Shown here piece by piece: positions 22,940-34,018 of a DNA stretch of 64,000 bases (position 1 is the stretch's first letter; each line of letters begins with the position of its first letter). Made by a program: the position numbers and the translations under genes. The stretch comes from Cheiracanthium punctorium (lineage: Eukaryota; Arthropoda; Arachnida; Araneae; Cheiracanthiidae), in the NCBI GenBank assembly GCA_038373885.1, contig JAWZYV010014415.1, positions 1 through 64,000 of the forward strand, written 5' to 3'. The notes under the pieces were generated by a model. It was not told the DNA's origin. It made no database searches and worked only from the letters and a program-made list of their open reading frames with translations.

Positions 22940-24006
22940 ATTTAATTAACAATAATTGATCTTAGAAAAATAGAAAAAGAAAAAAAAAATGTATTCAAAA
23001 TTTCTAAGTGTTGAGTTTGGAACCCTGAATACTCGACATAAAGTCTGTCGTCTATCCTTTTTTCTTTTATGCTTCTACCAACCTTCTCTGTCACCCGCTT
23101 CTCTTAGTCATTGAAGAAGTCCCCAAGTCCGAGTGTGTGTGGTGTAAGTAAAACTGCACCTTTTTTCTTTGTATATTTTATAGATATTATGCAAACAATA
23201 AATGAAGCTAGACTTAGACTAGGCTGGGACTTCCTCTCAATAATCCCCCAGTTTTTCCCAACTGTCTATTGAGTCATTTCTTCCCCTTTTTTGGAAGCTA
23301 TGAGGCAATGGCCAAGTTTTCTCTTTCGTAGTTGACTATCTTCCTTTTTCGGGATCATGTGAACCCATTTTTGTTGTCATACTATGGAGAGTTTAAAGTT
23401 TGGGCAAACTTAAAATGCCTACAAGTGGTATTTACTATACCCCATACCTGTGTGATGGTACTGCTGTTTCACAGCTATGGTCTTCGAAATTTTTTACACA
23501 CTACGCACATTTTTACATTTTTTTTTACATTGCCTTTACTCTAAATAAATTTACTCCATTTTGCCAACTGCATTTTGCCAAGTTATTTTCATTCCATTCA
23601 CTTTATGCCATGCAAGCCAAAGCCATAAGTATTTGCCAAAGAAAATGAATGTCAGCCATGTTTATTCCATTTTGTTGAATTATATTACTATATTGTTGTA
23701 CAGTATTATTGTATCCCACCTAGGTTGTAAATATTTTACTTGTGATATTTTGAAAAAATTTATGTGCACTCATTGTTTTATTTTTATTGTAAGATTTTCG
23801 TACTATTGCATCATTATGTTTTGTCAAATTTCATAAACTGTATCCTGCCCCTCAAGTGTTGTACAAAATTCTAGTCAGAAAATTTAAGGTGTCTAAACTT
23901 GAAAATTAGATTAGTTCGCAGTTTTAAGATTAGGTTGCAAGGACGTCTGACTCGCAAGTGAGAGACTGGCCACCTCAATGATATTGCTCGTCAGACTTCT
24001 TTTGCC
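22940..24006 (+). other. Non-coding 3' region of the Ty3/gypsy element
   Basis: About 1.07 kb between integrase and the polypurine tract. Small frames (23332-23836) have no envelope-like features beyond hydrophobic low-complexity stretches, so I do not call an env gene. Confidence 0.5.
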
Positions 24007-24014
24007 AGGGGGGA
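24007..24014 (+). other. Polypurine tract of the Ty3/gypsy element
   Basis: AGGGGGGA lies three bases before the 3' LTR start at 24018, the expected site of plus-strand priming. Confidence 0.75.
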
Positions 24015-24017
24015 TAT

Positions 24018-24494
24018 TGTAATGTATAAAAAGGTAATTTGGGTTTTACTAGTTTGGGTATTGTTCAAACCGGTACTTTCACTGTAAGTTTTGCTTTCCT
24101 GTCATACTTGCCACGCGCGCTCTGGAGCTATGTTTTATTTATTTTGTTATTTGCCAGACATCAGGCCGTCGATTCTGAGTTCTTTAGATGTACACGTGTC
24201 CTCACGCCCTTGTAGTCCCGGATGCGGGTCATGTTGGGAAATATGTGTGGTTCGATCAGAGATAAGAGAGAGGAGGAGTTGTGTCTTCGCAGACAACGTG
24301 GTGTGGTAAGCGTAAATACTCCTGCACATCGAAAATCGGGAGACTTCTGCCACTGGAACGGCTTAATGAGTCCACGCTGATTCTTGTACCCATCTCCTCT
24401 CCCCTCTTCTCATTCTAAATTGTAACTTAAATGTAATGTTCAATAAACCATATTACCTGCCTTAACTCTGAAACTTTACTTGAAGAATCTGACG

Positions 24495-24499
<5 letters not shown>
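24018..24499 (+). repeat. 3' LTR of the Ty3/gypsy element
   Basis: 482 bp, 12 substitutions from the 5' LTR and no length change. It carries AATAAA at 24442-24447 in sense with the host kinase gene and ends 88 bp before the kinase exon at 24588. The sequence after it is (TA)n then (ATTT)n to about 24560. Confidence 0.92.
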
Positions 24500-24563
<64 letters not shown>

Positions 24564-24587
24564 TATATATTTTTTTTTTACTTTTAG

Positions 24588-24749
24588 CCCTCCAATATTT
24601 TCTTCTCCTTAGAAGGTGCCATCAAAATAGGTGACTTTGGGTTAGCTACATCATCAGAAATTCAAGCTGAAAATGTTTCTAATAAGCAGCCATTCTCTTT
24701 TACTCACACTTCAGGCATAGGAACTGCATTTTATATGAGTCCTGAACAG
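24588..24749 (+). CDS. eIF2-alpha kinase (HRI/PERK family), exon with catalytic-loop end, DFG and activation loop
   Basis: A TTTTTTTTTACTTTTAG acceptor precedes and a GTTAG donor follows a 54-codon open segment. It begins PSNIFF, the end of the HRDLKPSN catalytic loop (Asn binds Mg/ATP). It then has IKIGDFGLAT (DFG) and an activation loop rich in Ser/Thr ending HTSGIGTAFYMSPEQ (P+1 loop and SPE in place of APE). The kinase phosphorylates eIF2-alpha to damp translation under stress. The loop 'DFGLA..HTSGIGT' resembles HRI (EIF2AK1) more than PERK (EIF2AK3), while 'KPSNIFF' fits both. Phase 0 at both ends. The preceding exon (HRDLK and N-lobe) was not located. Intron to the next exon is 15,185 bp. 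Confidence 0.87.
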
Positions 24750-26235
24750 GTTAGATTATTGCTAATATTATTGTGAAAAAATTATGGTAGAACACAATTT
24801 AAGTGGTTAACAACTTTAAATGCTTGAAATGTTGTTAGTATGTCTTGATAGCAAACCATAAGCATGAGTTCAGTTCCTCATTAGAATTTGGGTATTGTTA
24901 ATCTTTTTATAAGCAAGCAATACTGTTATCCTAATATATGTATCTCTATATTGAAACAGCCTATAAATTCATTCTTAATATTCACAAATATCCATTGTTC
25001 ACATACAGTACATACAGGGTGTCCTAAAAAAGGGGTAACATGGTTTAATTCTTTATTTGTTAGAGATAAGAGGGCAATGCAAGCTAAAAAGATGTTCAAA
25101 ATAAGATAGGAAAAAGACTACATTTAGAAAAAATTCCTCTCATTAATTTAAAAAAAAGTTACACTTTTTAAATTTGTATAAGACCCTCGTACAAAAAAAT
25201 TTCGAATTTATAAAATGTGCCCCATACACTAATCAGGTGCTGTACAAAATTTAAGAATTATATCCTAAAATATGTCAGAAATATGAGCATAAATATATAC
25301 TGACTTAAACCACTTTTCAATTCTCTCAAAGAGGGAAAAAAAATCATGTCAGGTAATCGTTTTTCAGACATTGTACAAGATTTGTGAAACAAAACAATGT
25401 TTTCCACTCTTGCAATAAAATGTTTACATTCAAAATCCCATATAGTCCCTGGCCATATTTTTTTGGATTTATTTTTTGGTGCGGTTGATAAGCGGTATAC
25501 ATATCTCCTCTTTTTTCCCCTTCCCATATAATGTTTTTAAGTATTTACCACTATTTTAGGAATCTTATTATTTCCATTTTCAAATAATCAGTGTCAGATT
25601 TCATATAAAACATATCAATTTTTATATCCACAAAGGTAAATTTATAGAAAAAAAAATAAATAACTTGTAAAAAAAACTTCTTGCATTTGCAAAAAGTTCA
25701 AATAGTCTAAGAGCATGTGCCATTAAAACTAAAGAGTGAAGTGTGAGGAGAAGTAAAAGAGGCCCCCCAGTCAAAAGAAAACATTTTTTTCCCAGACGGC
25801 CAGCTATTGATTACGTAATGAGCTTGCTTCCTTAAATTGTTTGTTTTAAACTTTGTTTTATGATAACTCTTGGATGTTTCTATTTATTTATTGCAAACAT
25901 AAGGATTTATTTTAAAAGCACTCTGCTTTTCCTGAGCATGCCAATTATTCGTTGTTGAGTTTTTGCCAGAATAATAGCGTAAGGCAGTGTTTATTTGGTA
26001 CAGTGTTCCTTTACAGGGTGCAAAGCTGCATGGCGAAAAAACACAAATAACTTATAAAAAAGAACTTTTTTGAGGGCATAAATGATTAAACTCGCACTGG
26101 GCATAACATATGACAGCCATGCTTCAGGCTGGCAGTTACATAAAAGTTGCAGTTGAAAAAAGAGACATGACGAGACGTTTTTAAATCGAAGTATTTAATC
26201 ATAGTTAAAATAAAGTTGATCCATAATGCACACAT
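24750..26235. other. Intronic non-coding stretch
   Basis: No gene. TACAGGGTGTCCTAAAAAAG at 25013 looks like a mariner-type terminus but no partner end was found. The frame at 25258-25527 (minus) has no recognisable domain. Confidence 0.4.
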
Positions 26236-26345
26236 CGTGTGAGCAGGGATGTTAATTTTGCACCGAGCTGCACCAAACGCAAATCTTGCGCCGAACTGTG
26301 CGTTTGGCCGATTTTTGCGCCGAGCTGCACCAAATACGTCATTTT
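26236..26345 (+). repeat. Left half of a GCGCCGAA-type dispersed repeat, split by the copia insertion
   Basis: The text TTAATTTTGCACCGAGCTGC..TTGCGCCGAACTG..GCCGATTTTTGCGCC..AATACGTCATTTT matches 55593-55690. The match resumes at 36118 (ATTTTGACTC..TTGTTAATTTTT..CACGCTCATTT) on the other side of the copia element. Confidence 0.7.
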
Positions 26346-27179
26346 TGAAAGAATTAATTATATTATTAAACTATTCCAACAAACAAATTAGAAGCCATTG
26401 ACTGAAATTGAATAGTTACTTGATTTTATCTGTAAAATAAATTTTGTAGATTTTAGGCAGAGTTGAAACTCATTTAACTTGAGTTGCACAGTAGAAGTCT
26501 TTGGTTTGAATATGTATTTAGACAAGAAAGACAAAGTAGGTACCTTTTCTGTAGTTTATTGAAACAGAGATGACTGTGATAGACTTACACAAGGCACATG
26601 AGATGAAGACACAACACAATAAACAGCATTCACTTAGTAGAACAAAAAACAAGCTTTCTAGAAGACAAGCCGCCAGCGGCGATCTATTCAGATTCAAAAA
26701 ACACCTCACACTGTACCATTTGGATACATCAGCACGAATCCCAGATCCAGTTCTAGTTGAATCACATCTGTTGAACCATACGGTTCATGGCTCATGGCTC
26801 TTATTACACACATCACAGTAGTAGTAGCTTTCGGAGAGACAGACTGAGACCTGAAAAGTAACTTTGTGATGCCTTTTTATATCTGCCAGTTAGTGCGAGA
26901 CTACAATAGATATTTGCATAGGAAAAAAAAAAAGAGTTCTTATTTTATGCAAATTAGAAACAGTGCCATCTATCGGCGAGAAATGTAAACTTTTTACTAC
27001 GGCGTTAAAGATATGACGATGTTTACACTGCCATTTTCAAAATGCTAGCAAACTTACGTTTTCACTTAGAAAACTTTTAAAGGAGTTTACAAAAGTTTCG
27101 TTTTTTCACTTTAGCAAATTTAGAGATAAAATGTCATGGAAATAAAAGGTAAGTAAAGAAATAGCGTTTTTTCCTAACA
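26346..27179 (-). repeat. 3' LTR of the copia element (834 bp)
   Basis: On the minus strand it runs from TGTTAGGAAAAAACGC to ..TTTCA. It shares nearly all of its right two thirds with the other LTR; the left part carries extra sequence (about 26365-26460) missing from the 5' LTR, explaining the 76-bp length difference. The GGCGGGCC-type purine stretch lies at 27180-27190. Confidence 0.85.
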
Positions 27180-27440
27180 AAGGCCCGCCTTCCATGACAT
27201 TTAGGAAACTGGCAGATTCAAAGTAAATGAAAATTAGAGGTAACCTTTCCTCCTTAACGAAAAAAAGCACGTTAAACATGATGCATGGAAAATACTTCAA
27301 AATTCACTAAAGGTTAGTAGAAACACTATAAACAGTTGTTGCTGGCCAGCATGGTTAGTACACATTTCAAGAATTACTTCATTTCAAAAATACTTCAACT
27401 ACTAGAAAATACCATATAGATGCATTCAAATATAAACACT

Positions 27441-27536
27441 TATACTAGAATATTAATAAACACATATACTAGAACATTAATAAACACATATACTAGAACA
27501 TTAATAAACACATATACTAGAACATTAATAAACACA
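27441..27536. repeat. 24-bp minisatellite, four units
   Basis: The unit TATACTAGAACATTAATAAACACA is repeated four times with one substitution in the first. It lies in the non-coding stretch between copia RNase H and the 3' LTR (27191-28241), which holds no other feature. Confidence 0.9.
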
Positions 27537-28241
27537 TTTCTAATCATAAAAATATTCGTACTTCAAAAATACTCATCATATACGTTCAGTGCACTTTAGA
27601 AAATAATCACATTTTGCAAAGTTCATTCAATATAATATAATACAGTACATTGCAATGAAAAATACGAATTAAATTTTAAAAAGCTCGAATTGAAATCTAG
27701 CTGAGATCGATCTGAAATGGAGCTGGGATGCATCCCGGAAAATTTGTAAAAAAAAAAGTTTGTGTTAACCTATAACACATTATATGCCTGACACAACACC
27801 TTACAGACTAGGGTGGACATATAGGAGCTTCCACTAGCAAAAATGGGACTTACAGAAATGAAACTTGAACATCTCCTGTGATTGGGACGAAAATACTCTA
27901 CTCTTAGAACTAACCAATCACCTCAGAATTCTCTGGCAAATTACAGTTTCACCTCGCGAGACGCTTTTCAGGCTGCTTGAAAACTTCAGAAAGAGACCAG
28001 AGCTAAGAATATTGCACTCCGAGGGGAACTTTACTCTCTCAACTGTAAAGATGTCAGACAGACATAATAGGACAAACACAATTACATAAAGTTCATTTTT
28101 CTTTGGGTTTTTTTTTTTTTTTCATCAAAAATTTCAAAAAAATGTCCCCCCTTTCCCCTCAAAAGTCTCAAGCCGAAGGGCTTATAGAAGACAAAAAAAA
28201 AATTGCCTAGGTTCCCACTAACGGGAGTAGGTCTTTCACAC

Positions 28242-28664
28242 TTAACTAAAAATTTTGTCATTGAAAGTGGAAAGGCTGATTTTGGGTAAGGGTTTCGTGA
28301 AAATGTCTGCAGGATTTTGTTTAGTGTTAATATATTCTAATTTAAACAATTTTTCTAAAACTAGGCTTCTTAAGAAATGGTATTTTACATGTATATGTTT
28401 AGTGCGATTGTTCTCTATAGGAGAATTTGAAAAGTCTATAGCTGCACGATTGTCACAAAATAAGGTAACTTTTAAATTTTCTGGAAGAATGTCTAAACCT
28501 TTCAGTTCATCTAGGATACTATACATCCATAACAGTTCTTTTGATGCCTCTGTCAGGGCAATAAACTGGGATTCCATAGATGACAAGGCTACACATTTCT
28601 GCTTAAAGGTTCGCCACGAGATTGGGATTTTGTCTAACATTAAGATGTGACCCCCCATTGACAC
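28242..28664 (-). pseudogene. copia RNase H fragment
   Basis: The 140-residue frame holds the C-terminal copia RNase H domain: SWRTFKQKCVALSSMESQF, the 'SSxEAEY' type motif in altered form, then ALTEASKELLWM, LFCDNRAAIDFSNSP, HIHVKYHFLR and PADIFTKPL. It is separated from RT by a frameshift near 28680. The terminus ..TKPLPK followed by about 15 residues is the normal end of copia pol. Confidence 0.85.
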
Positions 28665-28712
28665 ACGATCATCTCTATTTGAGGCGAAATCGGCATCAGA
28701 ATAACAGTTTAT

Positions 28713-29735
28713 TCAAATTTCATTAATGTTTGAAAGTTTAAGCTTTAACTTTGATGTTGATTTTACATATCCCAGCAGTTTTACTAATTGGTTCCAATGG
28801 TGTTGGCCGGGGTTAGATTGAAATTGAGAAAGGATATTTACAGCGTAAGATATATCAGGTCTGGTTCTACTAGCCAAGAACGATAAACATCCCAAAATAT
28901 TGCGGTAGGGCAGTTTTTCCATTTCCTTAGTTTCAGCATCGTTACTAGGACTTTGAGTCTTTGACACTACAATTCCAGGTGCAATTGGCAATGAAACTAA
29001 TGGTATCTGATACTTCTTAAACCGCTCATAAATTTTATTGATATAATCTTCTTGGTGAATGAATAGTCCTTTCCTATTCTTAACAAATTGTACCCCAAGT
29101 AGTTTCTTCGTTCTACCCAATTTCTTTAGGTCTACTTTATCTTCTAAAAGCTTAATTACATTCTCTATTTTTTCTTTGGTTTTAGATATAAACACCATGT
29201 CGTCAACATACAGAAGTAAAACTAAACTATTTTCATAAATGTAGACACAATTAGCCCATTCTAGCTTATTAAAATTTGACTCACTTAGAATTCCATGTAT
29301 TTCATTGAACCATTCACGTCCACTCTGCTTTAAGCCGTAAATAGCTCTGTTGAGCTTACAGACGTAGTTTTCTTTACCTTCCTGTTCAAATCCTTTGGGC
29401 TGCTTCATATAAATATCTTCTTTTACTGGGGCGTACAGATATGCGGAATTGATGTCTACTTGCATATGAAACCAATGAAAATGTCCAACTAATAGAGAGA
29501 AAAATAATCGTATTACAGAGAAATTGACCACTGGGCTAAAAACTTGGTCGTAGTTTTCACCTTTTCTTTGACCGAATCCTTGAGCGACCAGTCTAGCTTT
29601 ATATCGTACTATTTTACCTTCTGAGTTGTGTTTTACTGTGAATACCCATCTATTGCCTATTATTTTTACATTTTGAGGTACGGGTACAAGTTTCCACACT
29701 TCTCTTTCGTACATGACATTCATTTCTGCAACCAT
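28713..29735 (-). pseudogene. copia reverse transcriptase
   Basis: The 340-residue segment spans nearly all of RT: EREVWKLVPVP, KARLVAQGFGQRKGENYDQ, FSPVVNFSVIR, MQVDINSAYLYA (usual catalytic D retained in VDI), KLNRAIYGLKQSGREW, and the catalytic box LLYVDDMVF. It ends near TRPDISYAVNILSQF. It is open internally but joined to integrase and RNase H only through frameshifts (about 29740-29905 and 28665-28712). Confidence 0.88.
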
Positions 29736-29908
29736 AGCTTTCTTCCATTCATCTGAATTTTGAGAATCTATGCTTGAAAATATGAGTTTGGAATCACTAC
29801 ATCCTCTAGTCAGGAACTGGTTAAATTAGTTTCGTCTTTCACAATGCCGGTTTAGGTATCTTTACCTTTGAAACTAAATTTTTCTGGGTCATACTTAAGT
29901 CCATGTTT

Positions 29909-31145
29909 CTAGCAATATGCCTCAACCTCTTTACAGGATCGTAATCTGATATTGCTCCCTGATATACCGTAGTATATATCATTTCTGGACCCGTCTGATC
30001 TAGGGATGGCTTTTCTCATCCAAACTACATCTTTAAGTAGTGCTACTGGGTCTTTAGACTTAGAAAAACGAATCGTTTCTTCTCCCTCCTCCTCATCGGA
30101 GTCACTGCTACTTATCTCATATTTTTCTTCGGATGTGCTAGGTTTCTCGTAGTCTTCTGTTTCTGGTTCCCTTTCTTCTGCTGTAATGGGTTCCAGCACA
30201 ACTCCACTGCTCTCACGAGTGGGTAAATTTTCATCAAACGTTACGTTACTTGTTTCAATAATTTTTCTGTCACTCGGTAGCCATACTCTATAGCCACGGG
30301 TAAACATAGCGTACCCAACTAGTATGCCTTGTTTTGCCCTCATTTCGAGCTTACTTCGTAATTGACGTGGTACACCTACGAACGCTTTTGATCCAAAAGT
30401 TCGTATATGCTTTACTGAAGGTTTGTGACCACAAAATAGCTCAAATGGTGTTTTAGATTGGTTTGCGTGGCATACTCTGTTCCAAGTGTATGTGAAACAT
30501 AACAGTGCTTCCGACCAAAAACCATTTCCCAGTTTACTGGAGTGTAACATAGCTTTTACAGCGTCCAAGGCTGTATAATTAAATCTCTCACTTACACCGT
30601 TCTGTTCCGGCGTATAATCGTTGGTTCTTTCAGCTTTAATGCCCTCCTCTTCGAAAAACTTCTTAAATTCATTATGGCAGAACTCCATGCCATTATCAGT
30701 TCTGATATTAATAATTTTTCTATTTAGAAACCGTTCTGCATGTTTTTGGTACCGCTTAAAATTTTCGAAGACTTCAGATTTCTGCTTCATAGGATAAACA
30801 GTGACTTTCCTTGAGTAGTCATCTGATATCGTTAAAAGAATTTATGTCCCGATATTGATGGGTTAGGTAAAGGTCCACAAACATCCATGTGCAGAAGTTG
30901 GAGGGGTTTGTTTGATCGAATCTTGGGAATACTTTTAAAGATCTTTCTTCTAGTTTTTGCTATTTTACAAACATGACAGGGTTTATATGATTTAGACTTA
31001 AAAACGGGGAGGCCAAATACCTTTCCCTTACTAGTTTCAATTATAGCATTACAATTAATATGACAAAAACGGCTATGCCAAAGTCCTAAGTTTTGATTGT
31101 CATTTTTTGAAGAAAAATTAGCTTCTACTTTCTTTTTATTAGTTA
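29909..31145 (-). pseudogene. copia GAG-pre-integrase zinc domain and integrase
   Basis: Reading from 31145 leftwards on the minus strand, the HHCC domain is seen (LWHSRFCHIN..CHVCKIAK), then HMDVCGPLPNPSISG with the first catalytic Asp. A shift near 30830 follows. The open segment 30790-29909 then carries the second Asp (RTDNGMEFCHNEF) and Glu (PEQNGVSERFN). The C-terminal part includes RTFGSKAFVGVP and an acidic, Ser-rich linker to RT (DSDEEEGEE). The gene is cut at 31145/34019 by the Helitron. Confidence 0.85.
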
Positions 31146-31299
31146 CTAGCTGAAGTACCCGTTCTTCGCACGGGAATGAATGGACTTTTTGATATTACGA
31201 TTTGTGGTGATTACTATTCATTGTAATAAACAGATATAGCAAACTGGATATCGCGTTATATTGTGTCCAATAATCATGCATACCGAATTGCAAGGCAAT

Positions 31300-32810
31300 C
31301 GTTTGTACGGTGCAGAAGGCCATGCGGCGTAGCGCAATCTAGTGGCGAGTTTTAGCAAAACGGATACGTCGAAAATATTTTTCGCATTCAGATATCGATG
31401 TATACGAATTTTCATGACTATCGGCTGGACAGTCCTGAAGTTCATGTGTTGACGCGACATCTAGTGGCAAGTTATAGGAAAATGGATCGCGCCAAACTCT
31501 TCCCCGTGTTCAAATATCTATGTATACCTATTTTCATAGTGATTATTTGCACAGTCAAGAAGTGATACACTGCAGGGCCATCTAGTGGTTCAATAAAGTA
31601 ATGATTTGCTACAGCGCCGTCAAGTGGCGAGTTATAGCAAAATGGATAACGCCAAAATATTCTCATTGTTCAAATAGCTATGTATACTGATTTTCATAGC
31701 GATCGTGTTCAACTCAGGGGCGGATCCAGAAATTACTCAAGAGGGGGGGGGGGCGATTTTTTTGCTGAAACAGGGGGGTAGAATGCGCAATATCATTTTA
31801 TAATTAATTAATATAATCAATTACACCAATTAATGTAATTAATTATTTCATTGATAAAATCTATATATGAGCGATGATTAAAAAGGACAGGGAGTAGTAC
31901 CCGCAATACACCCCTTAGAAAAAGGCTACATAATTTTCATTATACTTTCATAATATATTTTTACAGATTATAAGAGATTTTTGGACTTTGTCCAGTAGGG
32001 GGCGATCGCCCCCACCGCCCTCCCCTTGGATCCGCGCCTGGTTCAACTATCTATGCATACCAATTTTCATAACGATCCTTTGCACAGTCAAGAAGTGATA
32101 CACTGCAGGGCCATCTAGTAGTTAATTAAAGTAATGATTTGCTACAGCGCCGTCAAGTGGCGAGTTATAGCAAAATGGATAACGCCAAAATATTCTCATT
32201 GTTCAAATAGTATGTATACTGATTTTCATAGCGACCGTTTGAATGGTCAAGAATTTGGCCTGCTGCAGCGTCATCTAGTGACGAGTTAAAATAATAATGC
32301 ATTGCAGTGTCATCTAGTGGTGAGTAACATCAAAAGGAACGTAATTAGAATATATTCTTCGTGCTCAAATGTGTAAGTATAAAAAATTTTATGCCGATCG
32401 GTCGAACGGTATAGAAGTTGATGCTTTGCAGCGCCATTTAGCGGCAAGTTACAGCAAAATGGATAGTGAAAAATATTCTCCGTGTTCTAATATTCGCGTG
32501 TACCAAATTTCATCGAAATCGGTTGGACGATATTCGCATAGCAAACGGCTAAACGGAATACAATTCAACGTTGTGCTGCGGCACCAAATGGCAAGTTAAG
32601 GAAAACGGATAGCATAAAAACTTTCTCCATCATAAAAGACTTAGGTGAACCAAATTTCATCGTGCAACGGCGCTGAACGGTGCTGGAGTTTTTCAACCTC
32701 ATAAACACGTACCAACATTCATTTTTATCTATAACCAGTGTTATTATATATACCAGTCTCAAATAAAATCCAGTTTCAAATCTAAGCCTCGCCAAAGTGC
32801 CAACATATGC
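31300..32810. repeat. Diverged tandem array inside the Helitron
   Basis: A unit of roughly 130-190 bp recurs about eight times with strong divergence. Its key parts are CATCTAGTGGCGAGTTA, AGCAAAATGGATA, AATATTCTC-GTGTTCAAAT, ATGTATAC--ATTTTCATAGCGATC and ACAGTCAAGAAGT. Two adjacent blocks (31540-31705 and 32080-32240) are nearly identical and flank the MITE at 31715-32040. No coding pattern. Confidence 0.75.
31715..32040. mobile_element. hAT-type MITE, 326 bp (CAGGGGCGGATCCAG family)
   Basis: TIRs CAGGGGCGGATCCAG and TTGGATCCGCGCCTG are flanked by an exact 8-bp duplication GTTCAACT (31707-31714 and 32041-32048). A shorter relative lies at 46216-46384. It contains G- and C-runs and AT-rich sequence, no coding. 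Confidence 0.88.
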
Positions 32811-33480
32811 CATTTTGCAAGAGTTTTTTCAGGGAATCATTCGAAGCATTGACTTAGCAGCAATCAATATGGGAAATGGTTCGACCGCCAAAGAGTAGCC
32901 AAAGAGAGTTATTTGAAAATTGGAATCCCTTAATACAGCCGATTTTTTTTTTTTAAATTATCAACTATAATGTGTTTTATTCATCGTTACTCCGATGTAC
33001 TAAATGAGAAGATTTCAATTTTCTGAAATTTGGCGGAATTCCCCCAACTTAAATCAATGTACTCAATTGGCGAGAATTCTGAAGTTAGATTGCTTGAAAT
33101 CCCTTAATAACTGCATTTTTTCTTCACGGATCATTAAAATTTAACGCTGTATTCTAATAAAACCTTTGCACTTGTTTCCAAAAATCTATTTCCTTAAGCT
33201 CTCAATAAATTGCACAAAGCCGAAAACTGTGCAAACAGCTAGAACTCACTTACTCAAAATCCATATTTCAGCCATTTTATTTTTTCGCCAAACTAAAAGA
33301 ATTTACACATTAGCCTCGTAAATCTTCAATTCTTATTGTTTTGCGTGTAAAGCATTACATTCCTGCTCTGATTTCCCATGCACACGATATTATAATTTTA
33401 AAAAAAATAACCTGACGAATATAAACTAACAAAAAAAAAATCATTATTATTCTTTTATTTTTACTTTGAGAATTTAAAAC

Positions 33481-33964
33481 ATTTTATTCGGCAAAATCGC
33501 CACACATGGCAACCACGATCCTTATTTCACACTTTTTTCACTACAGGGGTTACAATTACGGAAAGCTTTTTGCGTGAAGAGCATAAAAACTCTATTAAAT
33601 TCCGGGAACGGATGGACTTTCAAAGTTTTAAAGTGGACTACGATTTATTCTATATTATTTTACATATCTGTGCTAAATTTCAGGCCGATAGGTCCATTTT
33701 TGTGGATTTGTATACGAACGACATTTTATTCCGCAAAATCGCCACACATGGCAACCACGATCCTTATTTCATACTTTTTTCACTACAGGGGTTACAATTA
33801 CAGAAAGATTTTTGCGTGAAGAACATAAAAAATCTCTTAAATTCCGGGAACAGGTGGACTTTCAAAGTTTTAAAGTGGACTGTGATTTATTCTATATTAT
33901 TTTACATATCTGTGCTAAATTTCAGGCCGATAGGTCCATTTTTGTGGATTTGTATACGAATCAA
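33481..33964. repeat. Tandem duplication of a 242-bp unit
   Basis: Two adjacent copies (33481-33722 and 33723-33964) differ at only a few bases. Each starts ATTTTATTC-GCAAAATCGCC and ends GTGGATTTGTATACGAA. Both lie just inside the 5' end of the Helitron. The overlapping frames at 33570-34027 are by-products of this duplication. Confidence 0.88.
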
Positions 33965-34018
33965 ATCCACAAACAAACAAACAAACAAACAAACAGAATT
34001 TCATTTTTATTTATAAGA

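Larger units (their letters stand above)
17437..24499 (+). mobile_element. Ty3/gypsy LTR retrotransposon, complete but frameshifted, 7063 bp
   Basis: Two 482-bp direct LTRs (17437-17918, 24018-24499), both starting TG and ending CA, flank gag, protease, RT, RNase H and integrase in the Ty3 order. By direct count the LTRs differ at 12 positions (about 2.5%), so the insertion is fairly recent. The flanks are TA-rich on both sides; a 4-bp TATA duplication is compatible but not diagnostic. Coding is broken at two places: a single-base shift near 20705 and a 35-bp tandem duplication at about 21700-21769. It lies in the same orientation as the kinase gene and ends 88 bp before its exon at 24588. 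Confidence 0.93.
31146..34018 (-). mobile_element. Non-autonomous Helitron, 2873 bp
   Basis: On the minus strand the element begins TCTTATAAATAAAAATG followed by a (GTTT)n run. It ends with a hairpin CCCGT-GCGAAGA-ACGGG, then TACTTCAG and CTAG. The bases outside are A (5') and T (3'), so it sits between A and T without target duplication. These are all Helitron hallmarks (5' TC, 3' hairpin plus CTRR). Flanking copia sequence reads through across the junction (protease side at 34019, zinc domain at 31145), confirming the borders. No Rep/helicase gene is present. It contains a hAT MITE, a diverged repeat array and a 242-bp duplication. Confidence 0.85.

Noticed and set aside
23332..23836. Possible envelope gene after the Ty3/gypsy integrase
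   Set aside because: Only short, overlapping hydrophobic frames; no signal peptide-surface-transmembrane layout.
24487..24560. Biological signal in the TA/ATTT tract
   Set aside because: It is a simple microsatellite; it also makes the Ty3/gypsy target duplication impossible to prove.
25013..25040. A complete mariner-type MITE starting at TACAGGGTGTCC
   Set aside because: No inverted partner end could be found downstream or upstream within several kilobases.
31300..32810. CRISPR-like array
   Set aside because: Units are long, diverged and without regular unique spacers, and this is eukaryotic DNA.
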